Below, piece by piece: positions 26,576 to 34,869 of a DNA stretch of 64,000 nucleotides. The position numbers and the translations under genes are program-made. Position 1 is the stretch's first letter. Each line of letters opens with the position of its first letter. Source of the stretch: Peribacillus sp044761665 (lineage in GTDB: Bacteria > Bacillota > Bacilli > Bacillales > DSM-1321); NCBI RefSeq assembly GCF_044761665.1, contig NZ_JBIWCW010000020.1:1-64000 (forward strand), in the 5' to 3' direction. Under the pieces are notes generated by a model. The model saw only the letters and a program-made list of their open reading frames with translations. It did no database searches and was not told the origin of the DNA.

Positions 26576-27229
26576 ATGAGTATGATCCTCGATAAGGAAA
26601 AGGTGGAAAACTCTACACAAATGGAAGATGCAATTTTGATAGGGAAATTTCAAAATGGTGATGATGACGCATTAAATCATTTAATTACGAAATATAAAGG
26701 CCTTGTCAAAACGAAAGCCATGAAGTACTTTCTTACAGGTGGCGATAAGGAAGACGTTTTCCAAGAAGGTATGATTGGGTTGTATAAGGCTATCCGAGAT
26801 TATAGGGATTGTAAAAATTCAGCCTCCTTTAAGTCATTTGCAGAACTTTGCATTACTAGACAAATTATAACCGCAGTCAAAGCAGCCACTCGTCAAAAAC
26901 ATTCTCCCTTAAATACCTATGTTTCGTTGTTTAAACCTATATATCAAGGAGATTCCGAACAAGCTCTCATAGATGTCGTTCCTGAACAAAAGCAGATGGA
27001 TCCAGTTTCCATCTTAATAGGAATGGAAGAATTCAGTGAAATTGAGCTGAAATTAACAGAACTCCTTAGTGACCTGGAAAGCACGGTTGTGGATTTATAC
27101 ATGGGAGGGCAAACCTATTTAGAAATATCACGAGAGTTGAATGTTCAGGTAAAAACAATAGATAATGCACTTCAACGGGTTAAAAAGAAGTTGGACAAGT
27201 ATCTGGAATCACGGCTGATGGTGGAATAG
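26576..27229 (+). CDS. SigH-like sigma factor, likely a second paralogue
   Basis: The 217-residue protein has region 2 of sigma-70 (KYKGLVKTKAMKYFLTGGDK then EDVFQEGMIGLYKAIRDY) and region 4 (LSDLESTVVDLYMGGQTYLE then ISRELNVQVKTIDNALQRVK). FAELCITRQIITAVKAATRQ is typical of SigH, the stationary-phase sigma factor of Bacillus. However, the true sigH sits among ribosome and tRNA genes, not here, so this is probably a paralogue. ATG 26576 follows GTGGGGGAAT. No anti-sigma factor is adjacent; the downstream gene at 27303 is the only candidate partner. Confidence 0.85.
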   Translation: MSMILDKEKVENSTQMEDAILIGKFQNGDDDALNHLITKYKGLVKTKAMKYFLTGGDKEDVFQEGMIGLYKAIRDYRDCKNSASFKSFAELCITRQIITAVKAATRQKHSPLNTYVSLFKPIYQGDSEQALIDVVPEQKQMDPVSILIGMEEFSEIELKLTELLSDLESTVVDLYMGGQTYLEISRELNVQVKTIDNALQRVKKKLDKYLESRLMVE

Positions 27230-27302
27230 TAATCAAGATTTCCTTTAGGATCCTTGTTATCATCCGAATGCATATAGAATCATACGTGAAAGTGGAGTGT
27301 TT

Positions 27303-27803
27303 ATGCGTAAGGTTAAGACGGTAAAAATAGATGGTGAAAATGTTTTTATGTTTAATAGCGCTATATATATCTTCGAGGCAGGATCAAGGTATACATTGGA
27401 ATTAGATATGATTGTAAGCGAAATAGTTCTGAAAAAATATGGTCATCTAGAAAATTTAATTATAGAAATAGAAATGGAAGATGGGGAAGTTATCAGTACG
27501 ATTATGCATCTTCGTGGTCTGGTGGGAGGTGGATTGCCTCAGCTTAACCTATATAGTGAGATGTACGATTTAGAGGACTATGGTGGTTTCCAGATAGTAA
27601 ATGAAAACGATGTTTCCTTCCCTAATATAGAAGAGGGCATTAGCCTGGAAGAAATAAGAAAAGTGGAAATGCCAAATGAAAAAATAAATCTTAAGTTGCA
27701 TTTACCAATAAATCAAACTGAATGGCTAGCTAAGCAGGGTAAAAATCTAAATGGAATAATGAAAGAGGCAATATACGACTATTGGAAAAAAAATTTGAAA
27801 TAA
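27303..27803 (+). CDS. Unknown acidic protein downstream of SigH-like factor
   Basis: The 166-residue soluble protein resembles nothing I can name. It is rich in Glu, Ile and Leu, with predicted beta-rich N-terminal half (VKIDGENVFMFNSAIYIFEA), a Gly-rich LRGLVGGGLPQLNLY segment near residue 72, and a C-terminal helix ending EAIYDYWKKNLK. It follows the sigma-factor gene by 73 bp in the same direction. ATG 27303 lies 5-6 bases after GGAG; GTG 27297 is an alternative. A regulatory link to the sigma factor is only positional. Confidence 0.65.
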   Translation: MRKVKTVKIDGENVFMFNSAIYIFEAGSRYTLELDMIVSEIVLKKYGHLENLIIEIEMEDGEVISTIMHLRGLVGGGLPQLNLYSEMYDLEDYGGFQIVNENDVSFPNIEEGISLEEIRKVEMPNEKINLKLHLPINQTEWLAKQGKNLNGIMKEAIYDYWKKNLK

Positions 27804-27989
27804 AAAACAATGGAGGAGTTAAGAGAAGTGGATACCCGAGACATACTGGATTTGTTTGAAAGTGAGAGTATCACCTAATACGCTGTGACCCGACAGTAGT
27901 CAATCAAGAAGGATAATTTACAATGGATTTCGACAATAAGGGGTAGTAATAGAACTATTTTTGTCGGTTAAGCCACTTCACAGTAAGGA
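27804..27989 (+). other. Gap with a possible truncated 5' gene fragment
   Basis: A strong GGAGGAG site precedes GTG 27828, which opens a frame of only 16 codons (VDTRDILDLFESESIT) closed by TAA at 27876-27878. This looks like the start of a gene whose remainder is lost. No other feature is seen. Confidence 0.3.
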
Positions 27990-28565
27990 TTATTTATCAG
28001 GGGTATAAATATTATTTCCAGGAAGTTGCTTTATAATATTCCAGAATTCTATCGCGTCTTTTCTACTTTTCCCTTTATTGTTAGGGTCTGAGAAGAAGTC
28101 GCGAACGAATTGATTATATTCAAATTGTGGAGAGATTTTCTTCTTATATCCTGGCTCTTTCTTTCGTTCTTCTTCTATATACCAAGCATCTACAACATCA
28201 CGGTATGTTTTTCCTACATTATTTTTAAAATAGGTCTGAATATGGGTGGAAAAGTGGAATGTTGGACCAATTGCTGTCTTGAAAAAAGCACGAACATCTT
28301 GACTACAACGATGATGTTTCATAATGATTGTATCAAGACTCAATTTTCTTTGTTGTGTATGAGTATTCGGATGTTCTATGGAGATTCTAAGCGGTTTTTT
28401 AATCTCTCCTGTTTCAAGAAAGCTTTCAATTCTAGTGGATAATTCGATTTTAGATCCAACAGCGCTTATTCCATTTTCTCGACAAAACTGCTGAAGTTCT
28501 TTTTTTAACCAATAAAAATCTTTGAATACATGGGCATCTGTATGTTTGGAGAGAATGGGCTTCAT
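27990..28565 (-). CDS. SAP-domain protein
   Basis: This 191-residue basic protein has an N-terminal SAP-like helix-extended-loop-helix (KKELQQFCRENGISAVGSKI then ELSTRIESFLETG, residues 25-58), a motif that binds nucleic acid. The rest contains two similar segments, FKNNVGKTYRDVVDAWYIEE and DPNNKGKSRKDAIEFWNIIK, which look like an internal duplication (G-K-x-R/Y-x-D-x-x-D/E-x-W). It is read from a GGAGGTAA site at 28573. I recall related Bacillus proteins annotated SAP plus DUF6434. Function unknown. Confidence 0.75.
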   Translation of the reverse strand: MKPILSKHTDAHVFKDFYWLKKELQQFCRENGISAVGSKIELSTRIESFLETGEIKKPLRISIEHPNTHTQQRKLSLDTIIMKHHRCSQDVRAFFKTAIGPTFHFSTHIQTYFKNNVGKTYRDVVDAWYIEEERKKEPGYKKKISPQFEYNQFVRDFFSDPNNKGKSRKDAIEFWNIIKQLPGNNIYTPDK

Positions 28566-28791
28566 TGATTACCTCCTGAATTTGCTTAATGTCTGAATTA
28601 TAGAACATTTGTTCTAGATATGCAATGAAATGATAGACAATTAAAAAATTTATATTTTGCCAATACCGTTCAATGGGAGCGGTATTTTTGCATTTATTTT
28701 ATTAAAATATGTCGTAAGTTAACAAAAAAAGAATTCTTCGAGTATCCATACTTGTTTTTCTTTAATAAATCCTCATGAATATTTTAAAATT

Positions 28792-28865
28792 AACCTCGCC
28801 AGAATAATGAATTGTATATAAGGTAACTTAAAAATAATTATTATAAAAATAACCTCGGTAGAATA
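28792..28865. repeat. Paired 15-bp direct repeats upstream of cydA
   Basis: AACCTCGCCAGAATA (28792-28806) and AACCTCGGTAGAATA (28851-28865) match at 13 of 15 positions and are 59 bp apart, about 5.6 helical turns. They lie in the otherwise empty 390-bp A+T-rich region between the SAP gene and cydA and stand out by their CCTCG core. They may be sites for a regulator of the oxidase operon. No canonical Rex palindrome is seen. Confidence 0.45.
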
Positions 28866-29001
28866 TTTATATCAAGTAGAACCCAAAATCCCGTCAGTAA
28901 ACAAATGAAATTTTAATGGATGAATTGTGGGATATTATTAAATATTTTCCTTTTTAATGGAGAAGCTAACAAGAACAAATCAGGTTAGAAAGGAAAAATG
29001 T

Positions 29002-30363
29002 ATGGATCACTTACAAATGGCACGAGCAATGTTCGGGACTAATATGGGTGTACATATTATATTTGCTACCTTAGGTGTTGGATTGCCTATGATGATGTTG
29101 GCTGCTGAATTAATGTACCAAAGGACGAAAGATCTGCAATATGTGGTAATGGCTAAACGCTGGACTAAAACGTTAGGGGTTTTGTTAGGTGTTGGGATTC
29201 CAACGGGTACGATTGCCGGTGTACAGCTTTCACTTTTATGGCCTGGATTTATGGAGGTGATTGGGCGAGTAATGGCCCTTCCATTCCAAATTGAGATTTA
29301 TGCATTTATGGTTGAAGCATTATTCATGTCAATTTATGTGTATGCTGCTGAAAAAATAAAACCTTGGGCCCGAATCTTAAGTTTATCCTTGGTTGCTTTC
29401 GGGGCTTTGGCATCGGCTGTCTTAATTGCGAACGTTCACGCTTTCGAGGGGACACCCGCTGGTTTCCGGTTTGAGAATGGTGAAATTGTAGACGTGGATC
29501 CTTGGGCGGCTTTTTTCAATCCTAGTTTTTTGGTGACGGCAGGTCATACGGCAGTGACTGCTTATGCGACAGGGGCCTTTGCCATAGCAGCGGTTGCCGG
29601 CTACAAAATGCTCAAAAATAAGTATGGTTCAACGGAATACAATTTTCACCAAAAAGCTTTAAAATTAAGCATTGTGTTGGGGCTTATACTTTCGATTTTG
29701 ACGGCGCTTAACGGTCACTCGACCACACAGCATTTATACCGGGAACAGCCGGAAAAATTAGCTGCGGCAGAAGGTCTGTTCGAAACGAAAGATCATGCAG
29801 GACTCACATTATTCGGGTGGACCGACCGAGAAGATCGGGAAGTGAAATACGGAATTGAATTTCCTTGGGTGTTGAGCATTTTGTCCGGAAATAGTGTTGA
29901 TACCGTGGTTACTGGTTTGAATGATTTTCCCGAAGAATATTGGCCACCGCTCTATGTCCACACCTTGTTCAATGCAATGGTCATTATCGGGACAGGATTA
30001 ATAGTACTATCCTTATTCGCATTAGTTTGGAATAAGGTTCTGAAGAAAGATCGATATCCAAAGTGGCTTTTATGGCTGTTTGTGGCGTCCGGTCCGTTGG
30101 CGGTACTTTCGATTGAATGTGGTTGGATATTTGCTTGTACGGGCAGACAGCCATGGACGATTTATCGAATGCTAACGACGGCGGATTCCGTAACTACTTA
30201 TGAAAATCTAGGGTATTTATTCACGTTGTTCATTATTGTTTACATCATTTTATGTGTATCTGTTGTATTTACACTTATCTATTATTTCAAGCGTAATTCT
30301 GTAACGGATGATATTTTCAAGGCTGAACAGAAGGACGTGCAAATATTCGATTCTAATTCTTAG
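29002..30363 (+). CDS. cydA: Cytochrome bd-type quinol oxidase subunit I
   Basis: This 453-residue membrane subunit carries the hemes that oxidise quinol and reduce oxygen. His18 in GVHIIFA corresponds to the N-terminal heme ligand. His182 in TAGHTAVTAY and the late motif GRQPWTIYRML are also conserved. The quinol-binding loop is short, as in Firmicutes YthA-type bd oxidases. I chose ATG 29002 behind AGAAAGGA; ATG 28957 has no site. cydB follows 17 bp later. Confidence 0.92.
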   Translation: MDHLQMARAMFGTNMGVHIIFATLGVGLPMMMLAAELMYQRTKDLQYVVMAKRWTKTLGVLLGVGIPTGTIAGVQLSLLWPGFMEVIGRVMALPFQIEIYAFMVEALFMSIYVYAAEKIKPWARILSLSLVAFGALASAVLIANVHAFEGTPAGFRFENGEIVDVDPWAAFFNPSFLVTAGHTAVTAYATGAFAIAAVAGYKMLKNKYGSTEYNFHQKALKLSIVLGLILSILTALNGHSTTQHLYREQPEKLAAAEGLFETKDHAGLTLFGWTDREDREVKYGIEFPWVLSILSGNSVDTVVTGLNDFPEEYWPPLYVHTLFNAMVIIGTGLIVLSLFALVWNKVLKKDRYPKWLLWLFVASGPLAVLSIECGWIFACTGRQPWTIYRMLTTADSVTTYENLGYLFTLFIIVYIILCVSVVFTLIYYFKRNSVTDDIFKAEQKDVQIFDSNS

Positions 30364-30380
30364 AAAAGGGGCAAAAGTGA

Positions 30381-31427
30381 ATGAATGATGCACTTCAGGC
30401 GATCACGCTTGTTTGGGGCTTTATTTTCTTGTATGCAATCATGGCGTCCATGGATTTTGGAGCAGGATTTTGGGCGATGATTTATATCAAGAAAGAACAT
30501 ACGAATGCCACGAAAATTGCGAATAGTTATTTATCCCCGACTTGGGAAGTAACGAACACATTCGTAGTGGGACTTGTCGTAGCCATTTATAGTCTATTTC
30601 CAGGAGCTGTATTTTCGATTGGAGTAGCTTTAATCGTTCCAGCCAGTTTAATCTTACTGCTTCTTTGTATCAGAAGTGCTTTTCTCGTCTTCTCTCACAG
30701 TTTAGACAAGTATGAGAAGATATTGAATTATATATCAGGGATAACGGGGCTGATTATTCCTGGTCTATTGATCAGTGTTTTACCAATAACCCATCTTGGA
30801 TTCCTCGAAGATGTGGGAGGGAACGAAGAACTGAATTTAGGTAAACTTTTCACTAGCCCGAATGAATATGCCTTTTTGGGATTTGGAATTTTGAGTACGT
30901 TATTTCTTTCATCGTTACTACTTTCCGATTATTCAAAACAGGCGGACGAACTAAAATCCTACAAAATATATCGTCGGGACGCGATAATAACAGGTCCTCT
31001 AATGTTGGTAATGGCATTTCTCGTGATGTTAACGCTAAAAAAGGAAGCAGCATGGTTATATGAGGGGATGATGGAGAACTCTACACTGTTATTCGTCTCG
31101 CTTATCTTTTTTATCGTTAGCGGCGTAGCCCTCTTCCTTCCCTATTTTTCCAAGCGGGAGGTCAAAGGAATGCCAAGGCTCGCCGTAATAGCTATCATCA
31201 TCCAATATATGATAGGTAGCTATGTGTATGGAGTTGCACACTTGCCGTATATTATCTTTCCCAATGTCAAGATCGTTGAAGCTTTTACCGACCCAAATTC
31301 ATTCAGGGCTGTATTTGCTACATATATCGTTGGCTTTGCGATATTAGTTCCCGGTTTTTATTACTTTTGGTCCATTTTCATGAAAGATCAACGCCGAAAG
31401 CTCAAAAAGCGACAAATGTCGAATTAG
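30381..31427 (+). CDS. cydB: Cytochrome bd-type quinol oxidase subunit II
   Basis: The 348-residue subunit has about eight to nine membrane segments and opens with ALQAITLVWGFIFLYAIMAS, then MDFGAGFWAMIY, as in B. subtilis YthB. It is the structural partner of cydA; both would use menaquinol and help respiration at low oxygen or under stress. No cydC/cydD genes are adjacent; instead a secreted protein gene follows by 26 bp, probably in the same transcript. Confidence 0.9.
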   Translation: MNDALQAITLVWGFIFLYAIMASMDFGAGFWAMIYIKKEHTNATKIANSYLSPTWEVTNTFVVGLVVAIYSLFPGAVFSIGVALIVPASLILLLLCIRSAFLVFSHSLDKYEKILNYISGITGLIIPGLLISVLPITHLGFLEDVGGNEELNLGKLFTSPNEYAFLGFGILSTLFLSSLLLSDYSKQADELKSYKIYRRDAIITGPLMLVMAFLVMLTLKKEAAWLYEGMMENSTLLFVSLIFFIVSGVALFLPYFSKREVKGMPRLAVIAIIIQYMIGSYVYGVAHLPYIIFPNVKIVEAFTDPNSFRAVFATYIVGFAILVPGFYYFWSIFMKDQRRKLKKRQMSN

Positions 31428-31453
31428 TTAAAGGAAAAAGAGAGGGTATAGCC

Positions 31454-32206
31454 ATGAATAAGTTAGCTTTACTAAAATACACGGTTTTAGTACTTTCGAT
31501 TTTTTTAAGCTATCAAGCGGTCGAAGCGCATGATAAAAGCTTTCCAGAGGATGGGACCTATATTTCATCCAAAAGGGATGTCACGGGAGATCAAAAAATA
31601 GATATCATTCAGGTTCAAGGAACGCCATATAATAAAGAAAGCAAGTTCCTGAAGGAAATCGAGTTGCTCGTAGAAAGTAACCGCCAATCTATTAATGTAC
31701 CACTCGAAGCCGGTTACAAACCGGAATTGGCGCTTGCCGATTTGAATAAAGATGGGGTTCAGGATGTATTGGTCACAGTTTTGACGGAAGGGATAGAACG
31801 TACCGTTAACAGTTATGCATATACCTTCAAAGATGGAAAAGCGAGGGATTTGGAGGTTCCGCCGTCTGTACCCGTGACTGCTCAATTTCTAGACGGGTAT
31901 AAAGCGGAAGTCATGATTGAAGGGAACAAGCCAATTATCGTGGATGTCAGTTCCAGAAAGAAAGAGTATGAAGAATTAGGAATATATCAGGACGGCAAGT
32001 TGAATGAGTCTACTGAACTTTTGGTCAACTCATACTCCTCTTTGAAACCGAAGACCTTTTTTGGAAAAGGGAAGGGACTTTCAGGTGTCCAATATGTAAT
32101 GGGGAGCAATGAACGAGACCCCCTGTTGGAAATTAAATCGTTCTGGTCCTTCAATCATGGATGGGAACTGATTAAAACGGACATCAAACCGATTAAGAAG
32201 AAGTAG
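31454..32206 (+). CDS. Secreted protein with Asp-rich repeat motifs
   Basis: The 250-residue protein has a signal peptide (residues 1-24, ending VEAHD). Two Ca-binding-like loops, DVTGDQKIDIIQV near residue 41 and DLNKDGVQDVLVT near 96, fit FG-GAP/VCBS-like repeat strands. No enzyme motif is seen. It begins at ATG 31454, 26 bp after cydB, behind AGAGGGT. Linkage to the bd oxidase suggests shared expression; a function in its assembly would be speculation. Confidence 0.7.
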   Translation: MNKLALLKYTVLVLSIFLSYQAVEAHDKSFPEDGTYISSKRDVTGDQKIDIIQVQGTPYNKESKFLKEIELLVESNRQSINVPLEAGYKPELALADLNKDGVQDVLVTVLTEGIERTVNSYAYTFKDGKARDLEVPPSVPVTAQFLDGYKAEVMIEGNKPIIVDVSSRKKEYEELGIYQDGKLNESTELLVNSYSSLKPKTFFGKGKGLSGVQYVMGSNERDPLLEIKSFWSFNHGWELIKTDIKPIKKK

Positions 32207-32276
32207 GATGTTCACCAGAGATGGGCGGCTATCATAGGATAGGGTAAACGGTAATTTGCAAAAGGAGTATGAATGG

Positions 32277-32735
32277 ATGCCAGAATTTCAACCGGATAAA
32301 TTAACGGTAAAATTTATGCCACCCACCACCCCATGTCTTCCTATAGACGGAAGGAAATATACACTTACCCACTCTGATGAAACGGGTGCCCTATACCTTA
32401 CAATCGGGACGGAATATGATTGCTCAGCCTTGAATGTGAAATTGAGAGATGAAGTGATGGCTAACTGGGATGCATCACTTGGTCAATATCTTTTAACGGC
32501 CAACGTTTATGTAGATGGAGTCGAAAATGAATATGCTCAGGCAAAAGCACGGTATATAATTTTTCAACAAAACCTGAATTTGGCAATTACCGCCATTGTT
32601 AACGGAGATAAAGAATTTTACTGTTTTTTTCCATGGCTCGTTGATTGCCCGATTTATGTTCAGTTTCATTCCGCTTTTCCCGAATTTAACCAGCGTATTT
32701 TCTATGATACACCTCGATACTATTTGCTCAATTGA
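32277..32735 (+). CDS. Staygreen-domain protein
   Basis: The 152-residue soluble protein fits the bacterial Staygreen family: KLTVKFMPPTTPCLPIDGRK then YTLTHSDETGALYLTIG near the N-terminus, LRDEVMANW in the middle, and a C-terminal FHSAFPEFNQRIFYDTPRYY. Plant SGR proteins remove Mg from chlorophyll, and some bacterial homologues have Mg-dechelatase activity in vitro, although these hosts make no chlorophyll. ATG 32277 follows AAAGGAG at good spacing; TTG 32256 is rejected. Physiological substrate unknown. Confidence 0.78.
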   Translation: MPEFQPDKLTVKFMPPTTPCLPIDGRKYTLTHSDETGALYLTIGTEYDCSALNVKLRDEVMANWDASLGQYLLTANVYVDGVENEYAQAKARYIIFQQNLNLAITAIVNGDKEFYCFFPWLVDCPIYVQFHSAFPEFNQRIFYDTPRYYLLN

Positions 32736-32823
32736 ATGATCCCTCACTTATGCGCCCTAAACGTGCTAAGTGGGGAAATATCATGAAAAATTACGAAATA
32801 TTCGTACGCTTCATCATTTGAAA

Positions 32824-32851
32824 TTGACAAACTTATAATATTTGGTAAAAT
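32824..32851 (+). promoter_or_regulatory. Promoter of the tetR gene
   Basis: -35 TTGACA (32824-32829) and -10 TAAAAT (32846-32851) are 16 bp apart, placing the start of transcription near 32858, just upstream of the TetR gene. Confidence 0.7.
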
Positions 32852-32894
32852 CTAAATATAATCCAGTTTTAAACATTTTCGTTTTTAATCAGGA

Positions 32895-33566
32895 TTGAAT
32901 GTAAGCGAATACATAAGGAGTGATGGCCTTACGGAGTTAAAAGAAAAAATCATAGAAACATCACTGAACCTTTTTGAACAACATGGTTATCACGGAGTCT
33001 CTGTGAACGAAATTGTAAAAGAAAGCGGAACAAGCAAGGGTGGTTTTTATCACCATTTTTCCTCTAAAGATGAGCTATTGTTTGTCATACATGATTATTT
33101 TATATCCTATGTGTTAACGAAAGCACAGGAAGCCACCTCAGAAAGCATCCACCCTTCAGAAAAAATGCAAAAGATCATACTGTCATTTGTTAAAGTATTT
33201 GATCTCTACAAACCACATATTTCAGTTTTCTATCAAGAAAGCATATACCTTAAACCGCCTTATGTAGAAGCAATTAAAAATAAACGTCACAAGTATAAAG
33301 AAATCGTTTTTTCAGTGATTCAAGAAGGAATTGAAAAGGGAGAATTCCGCAGCGAATTGCCAGTTGAAATAACTGGTATGTCTATTTTAGGCTTGGTGAA
33401 CTGGACCTATAAATGGTATAAGCGGGACGGCGGAAAAACAATCGAGGAAATCGGCCACATTTATGTCGATTTGATTTTACAGGGTTTATTAACGGAAAAA
33501 ATGAAGAGTGATGCTAGGATTCAGCCTTTTTTGCTGAAGCACCAAATTATGATGGATAATAAATAA
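32895..33566 (+). CDS. TetR-family repressor of the leucine-catabolic operon
   Basis: The protein of up to 223 residues has an N-terminal helix-turn-helix (VNEIVKESGTSKGGFYHHFS, residues about 37-56) and a ligand-binding C-terminal domain. It lies 59 bp upstream of an acyl-CoA dehydrogenase gene with a palindrome between them. It probably senses an acyl-CoA intermediate and represses the downstream operon, as other TetR regulators of acyl-CoA pathways do. The start is uncertain: TTG 32895 is the first usable codon; no in-frame ATG or GTG precedes the domain. Confidence 0.85.
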   Translation: MNVSEYIRSDGLTELKEKIIETSLNLFEQHGYHGVSVNEIVKESGTSKGGFYHHFSSKDELLFVIHDYFISYVLTKAQEATSESIHPSEKMQKIILSFVKVFDLYKPHISVFYQESIYLKPPYVEAIKNKRHKYKEIVFSVIQEGIEKGEFRSELPVEITGMSILGLVNWTYKWYKRDGGKTIEEIGHIYVDLILQGLLTEKMKSDARIQPFLLKHQIMMDNK

Positions 33567-33584
33567 AACGCTTACATCTCTAAC

Positions 33585-33602
33585 AGACCAACTAGTCGGT
33601 CT
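33585..33602. promoter_or_regulatory. TetR operator palindrome before yngJ
   Basis: AGACCAACTAGTCGGTCT is an 18-bp palindrome with one mismatched base pair (16 of 18 positions symmetric). It lies between the tetR stop and the yngJ start, the expected place for autoregulated or operon control. Confidence 0.8.
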
Positions 33603-33625
33603 TATTGCGAAAGGGGAATGAATAA

Positions 33626-34768
33626 ATGGATTTTTCACTCACGAAAGAACAGCAAATGATCAAGGAAATGGTAAGGGAGTTTGCAGAAAAAGAAATTAAA
33701 CCAATTGCAGTTGAATTGGATGCGAAGTCGATGTTTGCGGAGGATGTTTTCAAAAAGATGGGGAAACTAGGGTTGCTAGGAATTCCATTCCCTGAGGAAT
33801 ATGGAGGTTCAGGTGGAGACACGATATCCTATGCGATTGCTGTCGAGGAAATCGGGAAAGCTTGTGGAGGAACCGGATTAAGTTACGCTGCAGCCGTTTC
33901 ACTTGGTGCGAGCCCGATTTATTACTTTGGTACCGAGGAACAAAAGAATAAATACCTTATACCGATTACCACTGGTGAGACGCTGGCGGCATTCGGATTG
34001 ACTGAACCGAATGCAGGGTCGGATGCTGGCGGTACTAGAACGACAGCGGTAGTGGAAGGTGATGAATATGTGATTAATGGCGAGAAAACCTGGATAACAA
34101 ACGCCAGCTACTCCAGAACGATCACAGTTACAGCCGTATCGGGAAAAGACAGCAGGGGAAAAAATATCATTTCTGCTTTCATCGTCCCAACGGATACACC
34201 GGGACTAACGATAAACAGCAATTATGAAAAAATGGGAGTGCGTGCCTCTAATACATGCGAAATCATTCTGGATAATGTCCGGGTACCCAAGAAGAATTTA
34301 TTGGGTGATCCAGATAAAGGATTCAAGCAATTCTTGTTCACGTTAGATGGGGGAAGGATTTCAATTGCGGCATTAGCGGTCGGGATAGCACAGGCGGCTT
34401 TCGATAGGGCGTTGGCATTTTCAAAAGAACGGGTTCAATTCGGGAAAACAATTTCTAATTTTCAAGCGATACAGTTCAAACTTGCTGATATGGCCATGGA
34501 AATTGAATTAGCGAGAAACATGGTTTATAAAGCGGCATGGCTAAAAGATAATAAACAACCATTTGCGAAAGAAGCGGCCTTCGCCAAGCTCTTTGCTAGT
34601 GAAACCTCCTTCCGTACGAGCAATCAGGCTATTCAAATTCATGGAGGATCAGGGTATATGCGTGAATACGAGGTGGAGCGTTACTTACGAGATGCTAAGT
34701 TGCTAGAAATCGGGGAAGGTACTTCCGAGATTCAAAGAATGGTAATAGCAAGACAATTGGGTTGTTGA
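33626..34768 (+). CDS. yngJ: Acyl-CoA dehydrogenase (isovaleryl-CoA type)
   Basis: The 380-residue FAD enzyme has the family marks AFGLTEPNAGSDAGGTRTTA near residue 125 and the C-terminal QIHGGSGYMREYEVERYLRD followed by IGEGTSEIQ. The catalytic base is not assigned with certainty, but the pathway context (methylcrotonyl-CoA carboxylase, hydratase, HMG-CoA lyase downstream) points to isovaleryl-CoA oxidation in leucine breakdown. Starts at ATG 33626 behind AAAGGGG. First gene of the operon. Confidence 0.9.
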   Translation: MDFSLTKEQQMIKEMVREFAEKEIKPIAVELDAKSMFAEDVFKKMGKLGLLGIPFPEEYGGSGGDTISYAIAVEEIGKACGGTGLSYAAAVSLGASPIYYFGTEEQKNKYLIPITTGETLAAFGLTEPNAGSDAGGTRTTAVVEGDEYVINGEKTWITNASYSRTITVTAVSGKDSRGKNIISAFIVPTDTPGLTINSNYEKMGVRASNTCEIILDNVRVPKKNLLGDPDKGFKQFLFTLDGGRISIAALAVGIAQAAFDRALAFSKERVQFGKTISNFQAIQFKLADMAMEIELARNMVYKAAWLKDNKQPFAKEAAFAKLFASETSFRTSNQAIQIHGGSGYMREYEVERYLRDAKLLEIGEGTSEIQRMVIARQLGC

Positions 34769-34869
34769 CCTTTAATCATACTCACGTAATTCTTACTGGA
34801 GAGATATGCAAATCGTATCACTTGTAACAAAAAGGATACAGCTTACTTTTACATGATAGGAGGAGTTCA

